Assembly: GCA_016200205.1 (NCBI GenBank)
Contig: JACQFF010000088.1
Location: 1 to 61,360, forward strand
Direction of reading: 5' to 3'
DNA: 61,360 bases
Origin: Planctomycetia bacterium
GTDB lineage: Bacteria > Planctomycetota > Planctomycetia > Pirellulales > PALSA-1355
The position numbers were made by a program, and so were the translations under genes. Below are positions 53,260 through 61,360 of this stretch, piece by piece (position 1 is the stretch's first letter; the number at the start of each line of letters is the position of its first letter). The notes below the pieces were generated by a model that made no database searches, had not been told where the DNA came from, and saw nothing but the letters and a program-made list of their open reading frames with translations.

Positions 53260-54471
53260 TTAATACTCGGCTTCGTTGAGGGTGTAGTTCCAAGCCTGCG
53301 TGGTTGCTGTTTGAGTGGTCTGCGAACCCGGGGGCGACAGAACGACTGCCTTGCCTCTGGGCGTCATGAGCTGGGTATAAACATGATACGGAATATCTTC
53401 GGAGATGAACCGCAGATGCGCATCGCAAAAGATCGTGTTCACGCCGCCGGGGTGCTGCGACGACGGCCGCGAAGAAGCTAAACCGCCTTGGATCGGCTTC
53501 GCGTTTAACGAATACGCTATCGGAATCGGGTTTGTAAGCGTTTTTGAGAGAGCGTTAATTTTTGCCGACGCCGGATTGTAGTTAGTGGTGCTTGTCGTCT
53601 GCTCTAAGTTGTTTAGATTGCCGGTGACGAACCACACGAACCCAGTTTGCTGTCGGAGTTGGAAGTCGCTTTGGAAAGGCGAGAATCCGGCAATGGTGTC
53701 GTCAACTATCGGATCGGTCGCCCAATTCGTGGCTTGCAAATTCTCCGATAGCATCAGCGTCATTGAAGTGCCGTCGTTCGTGCTGATGAAATCCATCGTG
53801 GGCCTCGGACCAGGACTTGCATAGAATCCGGACCCGTTTGCTGGATTCCGGTTCGCTCCGCTCATCCAGTCGGCGCGGGCTTGATTGAAAAAGACGCCGC
53901 TGTTGATGTCTTCGCTCCAGGTCAGTGCTGCCGGATTCACCGGCGGCGTAAAATCATGGGCGGTCTTTGCCGAACCCGTGTTGACGATGAACGAAAGCGG
54001 GTTTCCCTGGGTATCGGAATTCGGGTTGCTCGGACAGATCAGTGTGTTCATATAGGTGTACGCCCATGGATTTTGGACGCCACCTCCCGGATTTTGTGGA
54101 GCGCCAGGTAACTGTGCACTTAGTTGAGTGCCACTAACGACCTGTAGCGGGAACGTGGGCGTACCGGGAGCGTTGTTCTGCCAAAGCTGATAAATATCAT
54201 TGCGCTCCATGTAGGGCAGTAACGGCACGATGAATGACGCCCGTTTGTTGTTGACGATATTGGCGTAGCCGGGGAATCCGCGCTTGTTGCCTTCGAAGTT
54301 GAGCATCGCGAGTCCCAACTGATGCAGGTTGTTGGCGCAGGTGTTGCGGCGGCCGGCTTCGCGAGCGCTTTGAACGGCCGGCAGCAACAGGGACATCAAC
54401 ATCCCGATGATCGTGATTACCACCAGCAGTTCAACAAGCGTAAAGCCCCTGGCCTTTTTTGCAGCAGCCAT
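53260..54471 (-). CDS. DUF1559-family prepilin-like protein
   Basis: 403 residues. The type IV prepilin N-terminus [19 protein letters not shown] includes the Gly-Phe cleavage/methylation site and Glu5 of the mature protein. The DUF1559 body has [55 protein letters not shown] and [20 protein letters not shown]. This large planctomycete family is exported and processed like pseudopilins; its role is unknown. GGAGGA lies 5 bases before the ATG. It ends at its own terminator. Confidence 0.93.
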   Translation of the reverse strand: MAAAKKARGFTLVELLVVITIIGMLMSLLLPAVQSAREAGRRNTCANNLHQLGLAMLNFEGNKRGFPGYANIVNNKRASFIVPLLPYMERNDIYQLWQNNAPGTPTFPLQVVSGTQLSAQLPGAPQNPGGGVQNPWAYTYMNTLICPSNPNSDTQGNPLSFIVNTGSAKTAHDFTPPVNPAALTWSEDINSGVFFNQARADWMSGANRNPANGSGFYASPGPRPTMDFISTNDGTSMTLMLSENLQATNWATDPIVDDTIAGFSPFQSDFQLRQQTGFVWFVTGNLNNLEQTTSTTNYNPASAKINALSKTLTNPIPIAYSLNAKPIQGGLASSRPSSQHPGGVNTIFCDAHLRFISEDIPYHVYTQLMTPRGKAVVLSPPGSQTTQTATTQAWNYTLNEAEY

Positions 54472-55198
54472 CGCCGTCCTCCTCTGAGTTTGATCTCTAA
54501 AACCCCTTCCCTTGCCCGCATTTATTGTCGCCGATGGGTCGCAATCAGTCCAGTCTTTTTTGCCGAAAGTGCCCCTGTAGCACGGCCAATCGGGCAGTTT
54601 TTCGGCGTTCCGACGGCCTGCAGGCTAGCTGTGCGACCTTTTACGCCCCCAGCGATGCGCGTTCGCGGCAGTCCGCCGGCCGGCTACCGCGGGTTGTCCG
54701 CGGACTGCTGCTGATCAGTTACGCCAATCCAGGATCATCCGCAGATGACGCGGATGTTCGCAGTTCAACAGAAAAGGATTGAGCGATCATTTCCGCGGCC
54801 TTCGTCTCCTGTGTCTGCGTTCGTCCGCGGATTCCGGTTCCGACGCATTTACGTCAGCGCCGATCGATCCGCGACTCGGTGTGAAAGCACGAGCGATTAT
54901 TGAGTTAACCACAATCGACGGTTGCGATTACGCCGTGTAGATGCACGCATAAACCTGGATTGATATTTGACAATGGCCGCTCGCTTCGTTAGTATCAGCG
55001 AGAGCTTGCTGCTCATCGTGGTGACGAGTTCCCGGAAGAGCGAACGGTCACGTGCATCAGGCTCCACCAAGTAGTTGGCCACCAAAACGTCCCGCCCACT
55101 TGTTTGCATGTTGTTCCTGCCGCGCTTGAAGCGTCATTCGCAATGGGTTTACCCGACAACGGGATTTATCGCGGCCTAGAAACTTAGGGAGATCTCGT
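54472..55198. other. Intergenic region with repetitive sequence, no convincing gene
   Basis: 727 bases between the divergently transcribed DUF1559 and DUF1501 genes. It contains the GCAGATGACGCGGATG and GTCCGCGGATTCCGG-like units familiar as short dispersed repeats in planctomycetes, plus a 70-codon frame on the minus strand at 54897-55109 without homology or a good start. Both gene promoters should lie here; none was identified. Confidence 0.45.
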
Positions 55199-56506
55199 AT
55201 GCGTTTGCACACAAATCAACCGAACCGCCGTGGCTTTTTGGCTGTGGGAGCCCTGACCGGAATGGGGCTTACTTTGGCCGAGTTTTTCCAGCTCCAACAA
55301 GCCCAAGCCGAGCAAAAGAACTACGATTTCATCGAGGCCAAGGCCAAAAGCGTGATCCACATCTTTTTGCCGGGAGGGATTGCCCATCAGGAGACCTTCG
55401 ATCCCAAGCCGTACGCCCCGATCGAATATCGTGGCGAGCTGGGCACGACCGCGACAAAAATCCCCGGCGAGGTGTTTTCCGAGACATTGCCGCAGACCGC
55501 CCAAATGGCCGACAAGATCACGGTCGTCCGCTCGATGTCGCACGGCGAGGCGGCCCACGAGCGTGGGACGCACAACATGTTCACCGGCTACCGCCCCAGT
55601 CCGGCCTTGATCTTTCCCAGCATGGGCAGCGTGGTCAGCCACGAGTACGGCCCGCGCAACAATCTGCCGCCGTACGTCTGCATTCCCAACCAGCCCAATG
55701 AGTTTGCCGGCACCGGCTATTTGAGCTCTTCCTTCGGCCCGTTCAGCTTGGGCTCCGATCCGGCCGCGCAAGGGTTTACGGTTCGCGATTTAAACTTGCC
55801 GGGCGGGATCGACGTGACCCGCTTCGAGCGGCGCCGCTCGGCTCTGGAAGCGGTCAACGACTATTTTGCCAAAAAAGAAAAGTCCGACACGCTATCGGCG
55901 ATGAACACGTTCTACGATCGGGCCTACAGCTTGATCAGCTCGCAGCAAGCTCGCGAGGCGTTCAACATTGCCGCCGAGCCGGAAGCGACTCGCAACGAAT
56001 ATGGGCGCAACGAGGCCGGTCAACGGATGCTGATGGCCCGCCGGCTGGTCGCGGCCGGAGTGCGTTTCGTGTCGCTCACCTACGGCGGCTGGGACATGCA
56101 CGTCAACATTACGGCCGGGATGCGAGGCAGTATGCCGGCTTTTGATCAGGCGTTCGCCACGCTGATTCGCGATCTCGATCGCACCGGCCTGTTGAACGAC
56201 ACCCTGGTGATGGTTTCCAGCGAATTCGGCCGCACGCCGAAGATCAACGGCACCGCGGGCCGCGATCACTGGCCCAAGGTGTTCAGCGTCGTGCTGGCCG
56301 GCGGCGGCATCAAGCGCGGCTCGATTTTCGGGGCCTCGAATCCCGTGGCCTCGGAGCCGGAGAAGGACGAAATCGGTCCGGCCGATCTGGCCACGACCAT
56401 CTACTACCAATTGGGCATCATCGCCGACAAGGAACTGATGGCTCCCGGCAATCGGCCCATCGAAATCGTCGACGGTGGCAAAGTCCGCAAGGAGCTGCTC
56501 GCCTAA
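55199..56506 (+). CDS. DUF1501-family Tat-exported protein
   Basis: 435 residues. A Tat-like signal (PNRRGFLAVGALTGMG, RRxFL) precedes a sulfatase-like fold: SVIHIFLPGGIAHQETFDPK, HERGTHNMFTGYRPSPALIF, YGGWDMHVNI, VMVSSEFGRTPKINGTAGRD and VFSVVLAGGGIKRGSIFG. The D/H/E pattern fits a phosphatase/sulfatase superfamily ancestry; activity is unknown. In planctomycetes this family is usually paired with DUF1549/DUF1553 proteins, here found two genes on. GGGAGA 6-8 bases upstream of the ATG. Confidence 0.93.
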   Translation: MRLHTNQPNRRGFLAVGALTGMGLTLAEFFQLQQAQAEQKNYDFIEAKAKSVIHIFLPGGIAHQETFDPKPYAPIEYRGELGTTATKIPGEVFSETLPQTAQMADKITVVRSMSHGEAAHERGTHNMFTGYRPSPALIFPSMGSVVSHEYGPRNNLPPYVCIPNQPNEFAGTGYLSSSFGPFSLGSDPAAQGFTVRDLNLPGGIDVTRFERRRSALEAVNDYFAKKEKSDTLSAMNTFYDRAYSLISSQQAREAFNIAAEPEATRNEYGRNEAGQRMLMARRLVAAGVRFVSLTYGGWDMHVNITAGMRGSMPAFDQAFATLIRDLDRTGLLNDTLVMVSSEFGRTPKINGTAGRDHWPKVFSVVLAGGGIKRGSIFGASNPVASEPEKDEIGPADLATTIYYQLGIIADKELMAPGNRPIEIVDGGKVRKELLA

Positions 56507-56614
56507 ACCGCGCGTGGTTGCAGACGGCGCTCGATTTGTCGGCGCTCTCGCGATTACGCGCTTGGCCCTGATTTCCCGAGGTTGCGATGAACGCTCGACG
56601 ATTGAAGCTGATTC

Positions 56615-56720
56615 AAGATGTCTCCCTCTCCCTTTGGGAGAGGGTTGGGGTGAGGGCGACCGCAGAGAAAACACAACCCTCACCCTGCCCTCTCACGGAG
56701 GGAGAGGGGTTTGAAACAGC
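56615..56720. repeat. Dispersed inverted-repeat element, copy 2 (inverted relative to copy 1)
   Basis: About 106 bases with CCCTCTCCC, GGGAGAGGG, GGGGTGAGGG, CCCTCACCC and TTTGAAACAGC. It matches the reverse complement of 44074-44185 along its length. It overlaps the apparent 5' end of the PPC-domain gene. Confidence 0.8.
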
Positions 56721-56751
56721 ATCTAAACATGCTCACGCGAGCGTCGCCAGC

Positions 56752-59223
56752 GTGAGCAGGGCGCCCGAGTGCCCAAGGCGCTGGTCGCTCGCATGCTTGG
56801 TCCTCGTTTCATTGCTCTGGATCGTTTCGCCTCTCGATGCCGCCGTGCCGCAACTGGGCGGCATGACGCCCTACGGAGCGCAGCGCGGAACCGAAGTCGA
56901 AGTGCAATTCAATGGGGATCGCTTCGGCGACGCCCAGCAGATTCTGCTCTATGAGCCGGGCATTACCGTGACGCATCTGGAGCCGGCCGGGGCGAATGCC
57001 ATCAAGACCAGGCTTGCAATCGCCCCAGATTGCCGGCTGGGCTTGCATCAGGTTCGCGTTCGCACCGCCAGCGGCATCAGCAATCTGCGCACGTTCAGCG
57101 TGGGCGCTTTGCCGGAGATCAAAGAGACCGAACCCAACAACGATTTTGCACAGCCGCAAAAGATCGCCTTCGACACGACCGTCAATGGCGTGGTGGAAAA
57201 CGAAGACGTCGACTACTTCGCCATCGAGGCAAAAAAGGGCGAGCGGATCACGGCCGAAATCGAAGGTCTGCGGCTGGGCAATACGTTCTTCGATCCTTAC
57301 GTGGCGATCCTCGACACGAAGCGATTCGAGCTGGCTCGCTCGGACGACGCGCCATTGATACGGCAGGATTGCATCGCGTCGATCGTGGCTCCCGAGGACG
57401 GGACCTATATCGTGCAGGTTCGCGAAACCTCGTTTTCCGGCAATGGTTCCTGCATGTATCGGCTGTTCGTGGGCCGCTATCCTCGGCCCACTGCCGTGCT
57501 GCCTCTTGGTGGCAAGCCGGGCGAGAGTTTGGACGTGCAATGGTTGGGCGACGTGTTGGGCGCGAAAACCGAAAAGATCACGCTGCCCGCAACCATCCCC
57601 TCGACGTTCGGCATCTTCGCCCGCGACGAACGGGGCATTTCGCCTTCAGCCAATCCATTTCGCCTGACTGATCTGGCCAACGTGCTCGAAGTCGAGCCGA
57701 ACAACGCCTTCGCCGAAGCGACGGCGTGCGAAGCTCCGATCGCCATGAACGGCATCATCTCGCAGCCGGGGGATGTTGACTTTTTCAAATTCCCTGCGAA
57801 GAAAGGGCAGGTTTTCGATGTCCGCGTGTTGGCCCGCGCGTACGGCTCGCCGTTGGATTCGGTGCTCAACATCTACCGGATCGGTGGGGCCTCGGTCGTC
57901 GGCAACGACGACAGCGGCGGGCCCGATAGTTACCTGCGGTTCACCGTGCCGGAAGATGACACCTACGTGGTCGTCGTGCAGGATCACTTGAAGCAGGGGG
58001 GCGCCGATTACGTCTATCGGGTCGAGGTTGCACCAGTCAAACCGGTGCTCACGTTGGGACTCTCCGAGCGGAGCCAGTTCGTCGATATCGTGGCTCCCGT
58101 GCCGCGCGGCAATCGATTGGCCTTTTTGGTCAATGCCTTGCGTGCCGATTTCGGCGGCGATTTGAATTTGGAATTCAAAGACCTTCCGCCCGGCGTGACG
58201 GTGGAAACGCTGCCCATGCTCGCCAACCGCGGCGACGTGCCGGTATTATTGACGGCCGCGGCCGATGCCCCGCTGAATGGGGCTTTGGTCGACATCGTGG
58301 GACGCCATGCCGATCCGAATCAAAAAATCGAAGGCCACCTGCGGCAGCGGACCTCGCTCGTTCGCGGCCAAAACAATATCGAAGTCTGGAACCAGTATGC
58401 CGAACGGCTGGCCGCGGCGGTCACGCAGGAGGCACCGTTCAAAATCGAAATCGTGGAACCCAAGGTGCCGCTGGTGCGCGACGGAGCGATGAACCTGAAA
58501 GTCGTCGCCACGCGAAAGGAAGGTTTCAACGCGTCGATTGCAGTGCAGATGCTCTACAATCCGCCGGGTGTCGGTTCATCCGGGTCGATCGTGATCCCCG
58601 AGGGCAAGACCGAAGCAATTATTCCGCTCACGGCCAATAGCGGCGCGGAAGTGTTGAAGTGGAAAATCGCCGTTTTGGGCGACGCCACCGTGGGCGACGG
58701 CCCGATCACCGTCTCGTCGCAATTGGCCACGCTCGAGGTCTCGGAACCGTTTTTGGCCTTCAATTTTCAAGCCGCGGCAACCGAGCAGGGGCAGGCCACC
58801 GAAGTCGTCATCAAGGTCGAAAAGCGGAAGGACTTTGACGGCCCGGCCAAAATCGAATTGCTGGGGCTGCCGAACGAAGTCACCACCGAGCCGCGCGAGA
58901 TTACCAAAGCATCGACCGAGCTCGTCTTTCCGGTGAAGACCACCGCCAATTCGCCGGCCGGCCGGCATAAAACCGTGATTTGCCGAGCGGTGATCACCGC
59001 CAATGGCGAACCGATTACCCACACGCTCGGCACCGGCGAGCTGCGGATCGACACGCCGCTGCCGCCCAAACCGAATCAGCCGCCCGCGGCCGCCCCGGCC
59101 CCGATGCCGGTAGCGGCCGCTCCCATGCCGCCGGCCGAAAAGCGCTTAACCCGGCTGGAAAAACTACGCCTGGATCGCCAACAAGCCAAAGCCGCCGCCA
59201 AACCCGTACCGGAGGCGAAATAA
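56752..59223 (+). CDS. Secreted PPC-domain (pre-peptidase C-terminal) protein
   Basis: About 823 residues from the GTG 56752 (a longer frame from 56587 runs through the repeat and is not favoured). A signal peptide WSLACLVLVSLLWIVSPLDA precedes several beta modules. PPC-like stretches are VNGVVENEDVDYFAIEAKKG (about 145) and MNGIISQPGDVDFFKFPAKK (about 338), each with the DYF/DFF motif and GTYIVQV / DTYVVVV ends. The C-terminal half (about 450-760) has Ig-like strands and a Pro/Ala-rich tail. Such proteins are cell-surface adhesins or enzyme carriers. The TAA overlaps the ATG of the next gene (TAATG), so they form an operon. Confidence 0.78.
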   Translation: MSRAPECPRRWSLACLVLVSLLWIVSPLDAAVPQLGGMTPYGAQRGTEVEVQFNGDRFGDAQQILLYEPGITVTHLEPAGANAIKTRLAIAPDCRLGLHQVRVRTASGISNLRTFSVGALPEIKETEPNNDFAQPQKIAFDTTVNGVVENEDVDYFAIEAKKGERITAEIEGLRLGNTFFDPYVAILDTKRFELARSDDAPLIRQDCIASIVAPEDGTYIVQVRETSFSGNGSCMYRLFVGRYPRPTAVLPLGGKPGESLDVQWLGDVLGAKTEKITLPATIPSTFGIFARDERGISPSANPFRLTDLANVLEVEPNNAFAEATACEAPIAMNGIISQPGDVDFFKFPAKKGQVFDVRVLARAYGSPLDSVLNIYRIGGASVVGNDDSGGPDSYLRFTVPEDDTYVVVVQDHLKQGGADYVYRVEVAPVKPVLTLGLSERSQFVDIVAPVPRGNRLAFLVNALRADFGGDLNLEFKDLPPGVTVETLPMLANRGDVPVLLTAAADAPLNGALVDIVGRHADPNQKIEGHLRQRTSLVRGQNNIEVWNQYAERLAAAVTQEAPFKIEIVEPKVPLVRDGAMNLKVVATRKEGFNASIAVQMLYNPPGVGSSGSIVIPEGKTEAIIPLTANSGAEVLKWKIAVLGDATVGDGPITVSSQLATLEVSEPFLAFNFQAAATEQGQATEVVIKVEKRKDFDGPAKIELLGLPNEVTTEPREITKASTELVFPVKTTANSPAGRHKTVICRAVITANGEPITHTLGTGELRIDTPLPPKPNQPPAAAPAPMPVAAAPMPPAEKRLTRLEKLRLDRQQAKAAAKPVPEAK

Positions 59224-61360
59224 TGCGACCGTTTTTTAATTTGCTCTGCTTGATGCTGTCAGCCGGCATGGCTTCGGCTGCCGAACCAGCGGCGCTAAAA
59301 CTCGAGGCCTTTCCGCCCGACTTGCAACTGACTACCAATCGCGACCGACAGACGTTCATCGTCGTCGTGACGCGGCCCGACGGCGTGACCCAGGACGTGA
59401 CTGCGGCGGCGAAAGCAACACTGGCCAATCCGGCTTTAGCGCGGATCGATGGTCACACGCTCTTTCCGACCGCCGACGGCGCGACGACGCTCGCGCTGGA
59501 ATATCAAGGCCAAACCGTAAGCCTGCCGGTCACTGTCAAGGACGCCACGGTCGAGCGGCCGACCAGTTTCAAGCTCGACGTGATGCCGGTCTTCATGCGT
59601 TCCGGCTGCAACACCGGCAGTTGCCACGGAGCGGCGCGCGGCAAGGATGGATTCAACCTGTCGCTGTTCGGCTACGATCCCGACGGCGACCATCATCGGC
59701 TGACGCACGAAATTGGCTTCCGCCGCGTGAACCTGGCCCTGCCGCGCGAAAGCTTGATGTTGCAAAAGTGCGACGGCAGCGTACCTCATACGGGCGGCAA
59801 GCGGTTCGCCAACGACAGCGAGTACTATCAAACCATTTTGCGCTGGCTCGAGGCTGGCGTGCCGAAGGACGCGCCCGACGTGCCGACCGTGGTGGGTTTG
59901 GAGCTTTATCCGCCCAAGGCCGTGCTCGAGGGCAAAGACACCACGCAACAGTTCATCGCCCGCGCCAAGTACTCCGACGGCACGGACCGCGACGTGACGA
60001 ACCTGGCGCTCTTTCTGACGAACAACGACAATTCGGCGCCGATCAGTCCCGATGGCCTGGTCACGGCGGCGGCTCGCGGCGAAGCCTTCATCATGTCCCG
60101 CTTTGCCACGTGCAACGTCGGCAGCCAGGTGCTCGTCCTGCCGAAAGATCTCCAATACACGCCGCCCACCAATCCGCCGGTCAATTACGTCGACGAGTTG
60201 GTCGATGCCAAGTTGCGCCGGATCCGCGTGTTGCCGAGCGACATTTGCAGCGATGAAATCTTTCTGCGTCGGGCCACGATCGACATTACGGGCCTGCTGC
60301 CCACGATCGAAGAGTATCAGGCCTTCGTGGCCGACGCCGATCCGGCCAAGCGGGCCAAGCTGGTCGATAGGCTGCTGGAGCGCAAGGAGTTTTCAGAGAT
60401 TTGGGCGCTGAAGTGGGCCAACCTGCTGATGGTCAAAAGCAGCAACCAGGTCAGCTACAAGTCGATGTTCTTGTATTCCAATTGGCTGACCAACCAGATC
60501 TCGAGCAACGTGCCGCTGAACCAGATGGTGCAGAACCTACTCAGCGCCAGCGGCGGCACGTTCAAAAACCCCGCCACTAACTATTATCAGATCGAAAGCG
60601 ACACGCTGAAGACGGCCGAGAACGTGGCCCAGGTCTTCATGGGCATTCGCACTCAATGCTCCCAATGCCACAACCACCCGTTCGATCGCTGGACGATGGA
60701 TGACTACTACAGTTTCGCCGCCTTCTTTTCCCAGATCGGCCGCAAACAGGGTGAGGATTATCGCGAAACGATCATCTTCAATTCCGGCGGAGGCGAGGTG
60801 AACCATCCGGTGGGCGGCAGAAGAATGGCGCCCAAGTATCTCGGCGGCGCCACGCCGAATGTCGATGGCAAGGATCGCCGGGTGGAACTGGTCAAATGGC
60901 TGGCCTCGCCCGAGAATCCCTATTTCGCGACCAGCGTGGCCAATCGCGTGTGGGCCCATTTTTTCGGCCTGGGCATCGTCGAACCGATCGACGACATTCG
61001 CGTCAGCAATCCGGCCAGCAACCCCGAACTGTTTCAGGTCTTGGGCGACAAGCTGACCTCGTACAATTACGACTTCAAACAGTTGGTCCGCGATATTTGC
61101 AATTCGCACGCCTATCAGCGCTCCTCCCAGGCCAACGCCAGCAATGAAGAAGACGCGAAAAACTTTTCGCACAGCCGCATTCGCCGCATTCCGGCCGAAA
61201 GTTTGCTGGATTGCTTGAGCCAGGTCACGGAAGTTCAGGAGAAGTTCCAAGGGCTGCCGTTGGGCGCGCGGGCCGTGCAAATCGCGGACGGTCAGACGAG
61301 CAACTACTTTCTGACTTCCTTCGGCCGCTCGCCGCGCACGACCGTCTGCGCGGCGGAAGC
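59223..61360 (+). CDS. DUF1549/DUF1553-family secreted protein, partial at window end
   Basis: At least 712 residues; the 3' end is outside. Signal peptide (FFNLLCLMLSAGMASA) then a Big-2-like region (about 20-110), PVFMRSGCNTGSCHGAARGK (about 122, a haem-binding-like CNTGSCH) and LRWLEAGVPKDAPD. A second Ig-like part (about 230-305) precedes DUF1549 (VDELVDAKLRRIRVLPSDIC, RATIDITGLLPTIEEYQAF). RTQCSQCHNHPFDRWTMDDY (about 478) holds a CxxCH and DUF1553 begins RRVELVKWLASPENPYFATS and VANRVWAHFFGLGIVEPIDD. The PSD-type architecture suggests a haem protein of the cell envelope; electron transfer is inferred. Confidence 0.9.
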   Translation, partial: MRPFFNLLCLMLSAGMASAAEPAALKLEAFPPDLQLTTNRDRQTFIVVVTRPDGVTQDVTAAAKATLANPALARIDGHTLFPTADGATTLALEYQGQTVSLPVTVKDATVERPTSFKLDVMPVFMRSGCNTGSCHGAARGKDGFNLSLFGYDPDGDHHRLTHEIGFRRVNLALPRESLMLQKCDGSVPHTGGKRFANDSEYYQTILRWLEAGVPKDAPDVPTVVGLELYPPKAVLEGKDTTQQFIARAKYSDGTDRDVTNLALFLTNNDNSAPISPDGLVTAAARGEAFIMSRFATCNVGSQVLVLPKDLQYTPPTNPPVNYVDELVDAKLRRIRVLPSDICSDEIFLRRATIDITGLLPTIEEYQAFVADADPAKRAKLVDRLLERKEFSEIWALKWANLLMVKSSNQVSYKSMFLYSNWLTNQISSNVPLNQMVQNLLSASGGTFKNPATNYYQIESDTLKTAENVAQVFMGIRTQCSQCHNHPFDRWTMDDYYSFAAFFSQIGRKQGEDYRETIIFNSGGGEVNHPVGGRRMAPKYLGGATPNVDGKDRRVELVKWLASPENPYFATSVANRVWAHFFGLGIVEPIDDIRVSNPASNPELFQVLGDKLTSYNYDFKQLVRDICNSHAYQRSSQANASNEEDAKNFSHSRIRRIPAESLLDCLSQVTEVQEKFQGLPLGARAVQIADGQTSNYFLTSFGRSPRTTVCAAE

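Noticed and set aside
54897..55109. 70-codon frame on the minus strand in the DUF1559/DUF1501 gap
   Set aside because: No family and no clear ribosome site; composition could come from repeats.
1..61360. CRISPR arrays, tRNA, rRNA, phage or transposase genes
   Set aside because: None could be seen; the direct or inverted repeats found are not regularly spaced in the CRISPR manner.

Overview
The window looks like a chromosomal segment from a planctomycete, most likely of the Pirellulales/Pirellula-Rhodopirellula kind. The evidence is high GC content together with a set of protein families typical of that phylum: DUF1559 prepilin-like, DUF1501, PPC-domain plus DUF1549/DUF1553 cytochrome-like, TIGR03790 and PmoA-like proteins, plus a csrA with a small companion gene. 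No rRNA, tRNA, CRISPR array, transposase or phage gene was seen.

Region 1 (1-950) has no convincing gene and is probably the leader or upstream flank of the cluster. Region 2 (951-41940) is a co-directional cell-surface polysaccharide cluster of 35 genes on the + strand. It is headed by a specialised NusG/UpxY-type antiterminator. It then carries a membrane UDP-sugar 4,6-dehydratase, a neuB-neuC-hydroxyacid dehydrogenase-neuA operon for a CMP-activated nonulosonic (sialic-like) acid, a Wzx-type flippase, methyltransferases, glycosyltransferases, a Wzy/O-antigen ligase-type protein and, at the far end, the membrane sugar transferase that would start the repeat unit on a lipid carrier. The cluster is rich in decoration functions. 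These are an asparagine synthetase-like amidotransferase, an LtaS-like phosphotransferase next to a fused nucleotidyltransferase-kinase / HAD / nucleotidyltransferase set, two NodU/CmcH carbamoyltransferases (one in an sxtIJK-like trio with SxtJ and DUF5989), a FkbH-like HAD-ACP-VOC trio, an acyl-AMP ligase-ACP-aminotransferase trio, an MBOAT acyltransferase with an SGNH partner, a second SGNH protein and a polysaccharide deacetylase.

Region 3 (42113-45132, - strand) holds csrA with a recognisable promoter, a 98-residue companion, a PmoA-like secreted protein and an unrecognised secreted protein. Region 4 (45467-47821, +) makes UDP-sugar acids and UDP-xylose (UDP-HexNAc/Glc 6-dehydrogenase and UDP-glucuronate decarboxylase). 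Region 5 (47907-50595) has a VanZ-like protein, then a phytanoyl-CoA dioxygenase / TIM-barrel isomerase / tadA run. Region 6 (50754-61360) has secreted planctomycete families: TIGR03790 with a PA14-like tail, a DUF1559 prepilin-like protein with its own terminator, a Tat-exported DUF1501 protein, a PPC-domain protein and the 5' part of a DUF1549/DUF1553 protein that runs off the window.

How the genes may work together (inference): sugar nucleotides from the dehydratase, aminotransferase, neu genes, 6-dehydrogenase and decarboxylase feed the glycosyltransferases. The repeat unit is built on a lipid carrier, flipped and polymerised in a Wzx/Wzy manner. ACP-borne acyl groups, carbamoyl groups, amide and phospho-substituents are then added. 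No Wza/Wzc/Wzz export genes are in the window. Tight overlaps (ATGA, GTGA, TTGA) and many TTG starts suggest strong translational coupling. Several intergenic spaces carry palindromic or dispersed repeats that also distort apparent gene starts.
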